A stretch of 64,000 bases of DNA from CAYOZN01 sp964408455 (GTDB lineage Bacteria > Planctomycetota > Phycisphaerae > UBA1845 > UTPLA1): positions 62,001-126,000 of the forward strand of contig CAYOZN010000003.1 of assembly GCA_964408455.1 (NCBI GenBank), read 5' to 3'. Shown here in pieces: positions 58,675-64,000 of the stretch; the first letter of the stretch is position 1, and each line of letters opens with the position of its first letter. Made by a program: the position numbers and the translations under genes. The notes under the pieces are model-generated. The model did no database searches. It saw only the letters and a program-made list of their open reading frames with translations, and was not told the origin of the DNA.

Positions 58675-58694
58675 GCAGAGACGCGCGTCTCTGC
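58675..58694. repeat. Perfect 20-bp palindrome between rplY and pth
   Basis: GCAGAGACGCGCGTCTCTGC is self-complementary over all 20 bases. No T-run follows, so it is not a normal intrinsic terminator. It could be an operator, an RNA stem or a repeat family member. Confidence 0.9.
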
Positions 58695-58719
58695 GTGAAT
58701 CTTCCGCCGGCAGGTGCCC

Positions 58720-59304
58720 ATGAAACTGATTGTCGGTCTGGGAAATCCGGGGCGCGAGTATGCCGAAACGCGGCATAACGTCGGCTTCAAGACCATCGAG
58801 CTGCTGGCCATCCGCGCCGGCCTCGGCCGCTGGAGGAATAAGTTCTCCGGCCTGATCGACGACGGCGAGATCGCCGGCTGCCGGTCGCTGTTGCTCATGC
58901 CGCAGACCTACATGAACCTCAGCGGCAAGAGCGTCCTGGCGGCCGTGCAGTTCTACCAGGCGCCGCCGTCCGATGTGATCGTCGTCTCCGACGACGTCGA
59001 TCTTCCGCTCGGGCGCCTGCGGATGCGGGCAAGGGGCTCGGCCGGCGGTCAGAAGGGGCTCGGTGACATCCTGCGGGCACTGGGCACCCAGGAGGTGCCC
59101 CGCGTCCGCGTGGGAATCGGCCGCCCGGCCCGCGGCAGCGTGACCGACTTCGTCCTCGGCCGCTTCGCCCCGGACGAGCTGGACGCGGCGAACGCCGGCG
59201 TGCAGAAGGCCGCCGACGCAGTGGAATGCTGGCTGCGCGAGGGAATCGACGCCGCCATGAACAAAATCAACCGCGCGGAGCCGGATGATCCCGGCCCCGC
59301 CTGA
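58720..59304 (+). CDS. pth: Peptidyl-tRNA hydrolase
   Basis: A 194-residue enzyme that frees tRNA from dropped-off peptidyl-tRNA. KLIVGLGNPGREYAETRHNVGF contains the catalytic His and Asn, LLMPQTYMNLSG the substrate Asn, and VSDDVDLPLGRLRMRARGSAGGQKGL the Asp and the conserved Gly-rich loop. The ATG at 58720 is used; a GTG 6 bp upstream is also in frame. It is the last gene of the glmU-prs-rplY-pth set. Confidence 0.96.
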   Translation: MKLIVGLGNPGREYAETRHNVGFKTIELLAIRAGLGRWRNKFSGLIDDGEIAGCRSLLLMPQTYMNLSGKSVLAAVQFYQAPPSDVIVVSDDVDLPLGRLRMRARGSAGGQKGLGDILRALGTQEVPRVRVGIGRPARGSVTDFVLGRFAPDELDAANAGVQKAADAVECWLREGIDAAMNKINRAEPDDPGPA

Positions 59305-59421
59305 ATGCCGCGGCGTCCGCATCGAACGCCGCCGCACAACCGTCCGGCGAGGCCCCTGGCTCGCAGCAAGCAGAATTGACACGCTCATGAAGCGAATTGG
59401 TACCGCGAAGGAGTAAACAAC

Positions 59422-59910
59422 GTGGCAAACCTCTACGAAGGCATGTTTCTGATGGATCCCGCCCTCGCCACCGACTGGCCGTCGGCCGAGTCGGAGATCA
59501 ACCGCGTCCTCGGCCGCGCCGAGGCACAGGTCATCGGCGTCAAGAACTGGGACGAACGCAAGCTGGCCTACCCCATCGGCAAGCACAAGCGCGGTCTCTA
59601 CGCCCTCACGTTCTTCCGGGCCGAGCCCGACAGGATCACCGGCCTCGAGCGCGATGTGCAACTGGGCGAACAGTTCCTGCGCGCCCTGTTTCTCCGCCGC
59701 GAGAGCATGACCGACGAGGACATTCAGAATGCCCTCGCCGCCGAGGCGCCCAAGGCGGTGCGCTACGACGACCGCCCGGACCGCGGCGATCGCGGCGGCC
59801 GCGGCCGCGAAGGTGAATTCGACGACGGCGATGATCGCGGCCGGCGCCGGCGACCGGATGCCGAGCCCGAAGCCGGAGCCGAGGCCCCCGCCGAAGAGTC
59901 CGAGGAGTGA
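59422..59910 (+). CDS. rpsF: 30S ribosomal protein S6
   Basis: A 162-residue S6 with a normal core (ANLYEGMFLMDPALATDW, KNWDERKLAYPIGKHKRGLY, FLRALFLRRESMTDEDI) and a long charged C-terminal extension rich in Arg, Asp and Glu (about 115-162). GTG start with AAGGAG upstream. It opens the conserved rpsF-ssb-rpsR-rplI-dnaB run and would bind S18 in the platform of the small subunit. Confidence 0.95.
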   Translation: MANLYEGMFLMDPALATDWPSAESEINRVLGRAEAQVIGVKNWDERKLAYPIGKHKRGLYALTFFRAEPDRITGLERDVQLGEQFLRALFLRRESMTDEDIQNALAAEAPKAVRYDDRPDRGDRGGRGREGEFDDGDDRGRRRRPDAEPEAGAEAPAEESEE

Positions 59911-60023
59911 GAATATCCCTGCCGCGCGGTGTGTCGCCGCCGTGGCATCATCGCGAACCCCAGTGGCCGCCAACCGCGCGCCGGCGTCGATGAATCGGGC
60001 CGCCGCGACGAAAGGAGCCGGAC

Positions 60024-60479
60024 ATGGCCAGCAGTTTTAACCGCGTAATACTGGTCGGAAATCTCACACGCGATCCGCAGCTCTCCATGCTGCCGAGCAA
60101 CACCGCTGTGTGCGAGTTTGGCTTGGCCATGAACCGAAAATGGCGCGATTCTCGTACGAATGAGATGCGCGAAGAAGTCTGCTTTGTTGATATACGAGCA
60201 TTCGGGCGGCGCGCGGAGACAATCAATCAGTACATGAAAAAGGGGCAGTCGATGCTCGTCGAGGGCCATCTGCGGTTTGACCAGTGGGAAGGCAAGGATG
60301 GCGGCAAGCGCAGCAAGCTGTATGTCGTCGTCGATAATTCACAGTTTCTCGGCGGCCCCGGCGGAGGCGGTGATCGCGGAACACGAACTACCGATTCCGA
60401 CGAAATGCCCCCCGTCGACGCCGAGATGGCCGCCAGCGACGCTGTCCGCGCACCCTCGGGAGACGACATCCCCTTCTGA
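60024..60479 (+). CDS. ssb: Single-stranded DNA-binding protein
   Basis: A 151-residue SSB with one OB fold (SFNRVILVGNLTRDPQLSML, NEMREEVCFVDIRAFGRRAE, KKGQSMLVEGHLRFDQWEGK) and a Gly-rich linker leading to the acidic tip GDDIPF, which recruits repair and replication proteins. It lies between rpsF and rpsR as in many bacteria. Start with AAAGGAG upstream. Confidence 0.96.
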   Translation: MASSFNRVILVGNLTRDPQLSMLPSNTAVCEFGLAMNRKWRDSRTNEMREEVCFVDIRAFGRRAETINQYMKKGQSMLVEGHLRFDQWEGKDGGKRSKLYVVVDNSQFLGGPGGGGDRGTRTTDSDEMPPVDAEMAASDAVRAPSGDDIPF

Positions 60480-60595
60480 TGTGCCCGACCAGCGTGTGAG
60501 TTTCATCGGCGGCTGCCTCGAACCGCGGCCGCGAAGTACCGGAATAAACGAAGGATACTGCTGAAAAACGAAAGGACCGAAAGCGAGAAAACACA

Positions 60596-60850
60596 ATGGC
60601 ATATGCAACGGCGAAACGCCCCAGCAAAAAGAAAAAGACCAAGGCGCGCGAAGCGGCGAAGTGCCGCTTTTGCCGTGACAAGGTCACCGACATCGATTAC
60701 AAGGACCTCCCCGTTCTCATGCGGATGGTGACGTCCCAGGGCAAGCACTTCGCACGAAAGCGAAGCGGCAACTGTGCCAAGCACCAGCGCCTGAGCCGCA
60801 GGGCACTCAAGCGAGCCCGCTTCCTGGCGCTCATGCCCTTCAGCGGCTAA
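60596..60850 (+). CDS. rpsR: 30S ribosomal protein S18, zinc-binding form
   Basis: An 84-residue S18. Unlike many versions, it carries possible zinc ligands KCRFCRD near residues 22-27 and NCAKHQ near 60-65, the so-called C+ pattern. The basic N-terminus (KRPSKKKKTKAREAAK) and RLSRRALKRARFLALMPF are typical. It partners S6 encoded two genes upstream. Confidence 0.94.
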   Translation: MAYATAKRPSKKKKTKAREAAKCRFCRDKVTDIDYKDLPVLMRMVTSQGKHFARKRSGNCAKHQRLSRRALKRARFLALMPFSG

Positions 60851-60862
60851 AGGAGAACCGTG

Positions 60863-61405
60863 ATGCGACTGCTTTTGCGAAAGGACATTACAAACCTCGG
60901 CCTCTGCGGCGACGTCGTCGACGTCTCGCCCGGATACGCCCGCAACTATCTCCTCCCCCATCACCTTGCGCTCGAGCCCACCAAGGCCAACCTCAAGGCG
61001 ATCGAGGAGGACAAGAAGATCGCCGCCGCCGAACGCGAGCGGCGCCGCGCCGTCCTGATGCAGACCTTCAACCGCCTCCAGGGCGTCGAAGTCACCATCA
61101 GCGCCGCCTGCACCCCTGAGGGTCATCTGTACGGCTCCGTCGGCCCGCGCGAAATCTCCAGCGCCCTGCTCGACGAGGGCCACTCGGTCCACCCCGACCA
61201 GATCAAGATGACTCACAACTTCAAGGAAGTGGGCACCTACAGCGCCAGGATCGTCCTTGCGGATGATCTGCACACCGAGGTGAAGGTCTGGGTCGTCGCC
61301 GAAAAGTCAATGGAAGACAAGCTGCCCGGCGAAACGGAGGTCACGGATGAACCCGCCGCAGGCGACGAAGAAGCCGCAACCGCGGCCCGAAGCTCGGACG
61401 AATAG
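60863..61405 (+). CDS. rplI: 50S ribosomal protein L9
   Basis: A 180-residue L9 with the N-terminal fold RLLLRKDITNLGLCGDVVDVSPGYARNYLLPHHLA, a connecting helix, and a C-terminal domain starting GVEVTISAACTPEGHLYGSV. A polar tail of about 30 residues ends in an overlap with dnaB. AGGAG precedes a GTG at 60860 and the ATG at 60863, which is used here. Its stop lies 59 bp inside dnaB. Confidence 0.95.
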   Translation: MRLLLRKDITNLGLCGDVVDVSPGYARNYLLPHHLALEPTKANLKAIEEDKKIAAAERERRRAVLMQTFNRLQGVEVTISAACTPEGHLYGSVGPREISSALLDEGHSVHPDQIKMTHNFKEVGTYSARIVLADDLHTEVKVWVVAEKSMEDKLPGETEVTDEPAAGDEEAATAARSSDE

Positions 61406-62879
61406 CACCACCGTCGATCCCGTCGCGTCGGGCCGCGTGCCGCCGCAGGACCTCGAGGCCGAAATGAGCCTCCTCGGCGGCATGCTGCTCGACCGCGACA
61501 TCATCGGCCTCGCACTCCAGATCGTCCCGCGCGAGCGGAGCGACTGGTTCTACGGCCCGCGCCACGGCATCCTGTTCGAGTGCCTGATCGATCTCTACGA
61601 TCAGAACCAGCCCATCGACATCATCGTCGTCGAAAGCGAACTGAAGCGCCGCGGCATCTTCGACGAGATCGGCGGCCGCGACTGCCTCATCGATCTCTAC
61701 AGCTCCGTCCCCTCCTCGGCCAACGTCGAATACTACGCCAAGATCGTCCGCGAAAAGGGCATGCTGCGCGATCTCATCCGGGCCACCGGCCAGATCATGC
61801 AGACCGCTTACGACGACGCCGAGCCCGCCGCCGAAATCCTCGACAAGGCCGAGCAGTGCCTCTTCAAAGTCACCGAGCAGCGCGTCACCAGCCAGCCCAC
61901 CAGCCTGCGCGAGTTTCTCGATGAGACCTTCCGCCATCTCGAATCCGAGGGCGACCTGCTCACCGGCGTGCCCACCGGCTTCACCGAGCTCGACGCAAAA
62001 ACCGGCGGCCTCCAGAAGGGCGATCTGGTCATCGTCGCCGCCCGCCCCAGCATGGGCAAGACCGCCTTCGGCCTCACCATGTTCGAGCACGTCGGCCTCG
62101 ACGAAAACCAGGGCCGCGGCATGCCCGCCGTCTTCTTCTCCCTCGAAATGAGCAAGCTCCAGGTCGTCCAGCGCATGCTCTGCTCCCGCGCCCGCGTCGA
62201 CATGCACCGCATGCGCCATCGCACGCTCAGCGAAGAAGAAATGGCCCGCCTCCAGCATGCCGCCGGAGAGCTCCGCGACGCCCCCATGCTCATCGACGAC
62301 ACACCCGGCATGTCCATCATGGAAGTCCGCGCCAAGGCCCGCCGCCTCAAGATGCTCCACGACATCCAGGTCATCTTCGTCGACTACCTTCAGCTCATGA
62401 CCGATCCGGCCTATTCCCGCGAGAGCCGCCAGCAGGAAATCTCCGCCATCAGCCGCGGTCTCAAGGCCCTCGGCCGCGATCTCGGTGTCCCAATCGTGGC
62501 ACTCGCCCAGCTCAATCGCCAGGTCGAGGCCCGCAGCTCCAACCGCCCGCGCATGAGCGATCTGCGCGAATCCGGCGCCATCGAGCAGGATGCCGACGTC
62601 ATCATGCTGCTCCACCGCGAGGAGTATTACGTCGAGAAGACCGCCGTCGAAAAGCTCGCCGAATTGCGCGGCAAGGCCGAGCTGATCATCGACAAACAGC
62701 GCAATGGCCCCACCGGCGTCGTGCCGCTCCACTTCCACCAGGCCATCACCCGCTTCGAGAATGCCACCGCCGGCTACGTCCGCGATGATGGCGACTATGC
62801 CGCCTCCTCCTACGACCCTGCCGCCCAGGACCTCGGCCCCTACACCCCGGCCCGCGACGACGATCCTGCCCCGTTCTAA
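61347..62879 (+). CDS. dnaB: Replicative DNA helicase DnaB
   Basis: A 510-residue hexameric helicase. The N-terminal domain begins RVPPQDLEAEMSLLGGMLLD; the C-terminal RecA-like domain has Walker A at about residue 235 (ARPSMGKTAFGL), FFSLEMSKLQVVQRML, Walker B VIFVDYLQLM, LNRQVEARSSNRPRMSDLRE and EQDADVIMLLHREEYY. The ATG at 61347 is supported by GGAGGT 6 nt upstream although it lies inside rplI; an alternative GTG is at 61437. Translational coupling to L9 is likely. Confidence 0.96.
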   Translation: MNPPQATKKPQPRPEARTNSTTVDPVASGRVPPQDLEAEMSLLGGMLLDRDIIGLALQIVPRERSDWFYGPRHGILFECLIDLYDQNQPIDIIVVESELKRRGIFDEIGGRDCLIDLYSSVPSSANVEYYAKIVREKGMLRDLIRATGQIMQTAYDDAEPAAEILDKAEQCLFKVTEQRVTSQPTSLREFLDETFRHLESEGDLLTGVPTGFTELDAKTGGLQKGDLVIVAARPSMGKTAFGLTMFEHVGLDENQGRGMPAVFFSLEMSKLQVVQRMLCSRARVDMHRMRHRTLSEEEMARLQHAAGELRDAPMLIDDTPGMSIMEVRAKARRLKMLHDIQVIFVDYLQLMTDPAYSRESRQQEISAISRGLKALGRDLGVPIVALAQLNRQVEARSSNRPRMSDLRESGAIEQDADVIMLLHREEYYVEKTAVEKLAELRGKAELIIDKQRNGPTGVVPLHFHQAITRFENATAGYVRDDGDYAASSYDPAAQDLGPYTPARDDDPAPF

Positions 62880-63150
62880 CCAAATGCTGCCTCAGAGCCG
62901 GGCTGTCCTCAGACCGGCTGCGCGCGGCATGCGCTAAAGTCTCGAACTTTCGCGCTTTCCCTCGACGAGAAATTAGACCCTTTGGATCGAAGAAGTGGCC
63001 CTTAACGCCTGATCCCGCTGCCTCGGCGAACAACAGGCGTTTCCCGGCGCCCCACACGGCTGCCCTCGCGACCGTTTTCGCGGGCCTGCTCGCCCTGCAA
63101 ATCGCGTGCCGAAAGCGCCAATAATGAACTTCCCCCCGTTCAGATTGTGA

Positions 63151-63156
63151 TATAAT
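63151..63156 (+). promoter_or_regulatory. -10 box TATAAT for rpoN
   Basis: A perfect TATAAT with TTGTGA directly adjacent (63145-63150) and no good -35 at the normal distance. Transcription from here gives a leader of about 115 nt. Confidence 0.5.
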
Positions 63157-63163
63157 TCCTTCT

Positions 63164-63235
63164 GCGTGCACGAAAAAGCCGATGCGCCGGTCCGTGGGCG
63201 CTACCGCGTCGGACCGCCTGAAAGAGCGGCCACGC
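63164..63235 (+). promoter_or_regulatory. Possible folded leader RNA upstream of rpoN
   Basis: GCGTG (63164-63168) can pair with CACGC (63231-63235), enclosing a stem GGTCCG (63189-63194)/CGGACC (63210-63215). The ribosome binding site AAGGAG lies about 20 nt beyond. No known riboswitch was recognised. Confidence 0.4.
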
Positions 63236-63277
63236 GTGCCGTAAGCAGCACATCTACAAGGAGTTGGCAAGAACGAG

Positions 63278-64000
63278 ATGTCGCAGTACCTCTCCATGGT
63301 CCCCAGCCAGCAGATGCGGCTCGAGCAGCGCCTCACGCCGCAACTCATCCAGTCCATGGAGATTCTCCAGCTCCCCCTCCTCGCCCTTGAGGCCCGCGTC
63401 CGAGAAGAGCTCGAACAGAACCCCGTCCTTGAAGAGCTCGACATCGCGCCGAACGGCGAGGCCGCCGACTCGCCCACCGAGGATGCCGCCAACACCGAAG
63501 AGCAGCGGGCCGAGGCCGAGAGCTTCGAACGCCTCGAGGAAATGGCCCGCGACATGGAGTTCGATCCCGGCGACCAGGCCTTCGCCAGCCCCCGGCCGAT
63601 GGATGGCGAACGAGATGCCAAGCTCGATGCCATGGCCAACACCGCCAGCCGCGGCGTCGATCTGCATGAAACACTGCTCCGCCAATGGTCGCTGCTCGAC
63701 CTTCCGCCGGAAATTCGCAAGGCCGGCCACGCCATCATTGAATGGATGGACGAAGACGGCTACCTCCGCCGCGAGACCGAGGTCCACCCGCGCGGCGGCA
63801 ACGGCGATTCCGGCGAGCTCCGGCCCCTCATCATCCGCCGCACGACCGAAGAGAGCGAGCGGCTGATGGAGGAGATCGCGCTCGAACAGCGCATCGAGCG
63901 GCCGGTCCTCGATGATGCGCTCAAGATCGTGCAGACCCTTGAACCCATCGGCGTCGGCGCGCGGGACCTGGTCGAGTGTCTCCTGATCCAGCTCGACACC
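63278..64000 (+). CDS. rpoN: RNA polymerase sigma-54 factor (partial, N-terminal 241 residues)
   Basis: The gene runs off the window. The visible part starts MSQYLSMVPSQQMRLEQRLT and continues PQLIQSMEILQLPLLALEAR, the Gln/Leu-rich region I that interacts with AAA+ activators, then the acidic region II and the start of the core-binding domain (DLHETLLRQWSLLDLPPEIR, EWMDEDGYLRRE, LEPIGVGARDLVECLLIQL). Sigma-54 directs transcription from -24/-12 promoters. AAGGAG precedes the start by about 10 nt. The HTH and RpoN box lie beyond the window. Confidence 0.95.
   Translation, partial: MSQYLSMVPSQQMRLEQRLTPQLIQSMEILQLPLLALEARVREELEQNPVLEELDIAPNGEAADSPTEDAANTEEQRAEAESFERLEEMARDMEFDPGDQAFASPRPMDGERDAKLDAMANTASRGVDLHETLLRQWSLLDLPPEIRKAGHAIIEWMDEDGYLRRETEVHPRGGNGDSGELRPLIIRRTTEESERLMEEIALEQRIERPVLDDALKIVQTLEPIGVGARDLVECLLIQLDT

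Larger units (their letters stand above)
62880..63277. other. Intergenic region with rpoN promoter and possible structured leader
   Basis: 398 bp between dnaB and rpoN. AGCCGG (62896-62901) pairs with CCGGCT (62914-62919) behind dnaB. TATAAT is at 63151-63156. From there a leader of about 115 nt could fold (see 63164-63235). Confidence 0.6.

Noticed and set aside
58675..58694. Intrinsic terminator between rplY and pth
   Set aside because: The stem is perfect but no T-run follows, and pth usually shares the transcript.
58246..59973. 575-codon minus-strand frame across rplY, pth and rpsF
   Set aside because: It overlaps three conserved genes in a known operon order.
61341..62738. 465-codon minus-strand frame opposite dnaB
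   Set aside because: It is a shadow of an essential gene with all helicase motifs.

Overview
This is a GC-rich bacterial chromosome segment, most likely from a Planctomycetota lineage (Phycisphaerae-like) and probably from a draft or metagenome assembly. That placement is inferred from several features: a PEP-CTERM-type secreted protein, a DUF1554/LamG protein with thrombospondin type-3 repeats, a membrane TMTC-like TPR protein, a kinase/secretin/CpaE cluster, and many short interspersed palindromes. I could run no database search. A 100-N scaffold gap at 7605-7704 is flanked by identical 55-bp sequences, so the gap is probably an unmerged overlap.

Layout. 1-6.4 kb: a glycoside hydrolase tail, a large FAD/Fe-S D-hydroxyacid dehydrogenase, a PEP-CTERM protein and a hybrid histidine kinase. 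6.7-7.6 kb: a DUF6036-like nucleotidyltransferase with a small overlapping partner. 7.8-14.7 kb: an MFS transporter, an NAD-salvage operon (pncB plus a NrtR-like Nudix regulator, with a clear operator/promoter), a beta-carbonic anhydrase, an HD hydrolase and a receiver-like protein. 15-23.7 kb: a WYL regulator, a GDSL lipoprotein, a Sua5/YwlE-like fusion overlapping rpiB, a cysteine desulfurase, a 2-methylcitrate-type lyase/synthase pair, pncA and a metzincin lipoprotein. 24.7-31 kb: a degenerate Ser/Thr kinase with TPRs, a CpaC-like secretin with a very acidic N-terminal region, and a divergent CpaE-like ATPase (Tad/Flp-type machinery). 31-54 kb: an HD-GYP phosphodiesterase, TMTC-like protein, gatB, a HEPN-MNT module, a POT transporter, MtfA-like peptidase, Kelch protein, methyltransferase, glycosyltransferase, truA, REC-GGDEF, hpt, a sigma factor, thyA and the LamG/DUF1554 protein. 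54.8-64 kb: folA, tRNA-Gln and the housekeeping run glmU-prs-rplY-pth-rpsF-ssb-rpsR-rplI-dnaB, then the start of rpoN.

Two themes run across the window. First, several dispersed repeat families (7-, 8- and 9-bp short-period repeats and perfect palindromes) fill the intergenic spaces. Members also lie in frame inside three apparently intact conserved genes: the FAD oxidase, a glycosyltransferase and, twice, thymidylate synthase. This resembles the Rickettsia palindromic elements. Second, many genes have a TATAAT-like -10 box only 6-9 nt before the start codon, with no Shine-Dalgarno sequence. That implies leaderless transcription, and in four cases a short-period repeat lies directly upstream of the box.
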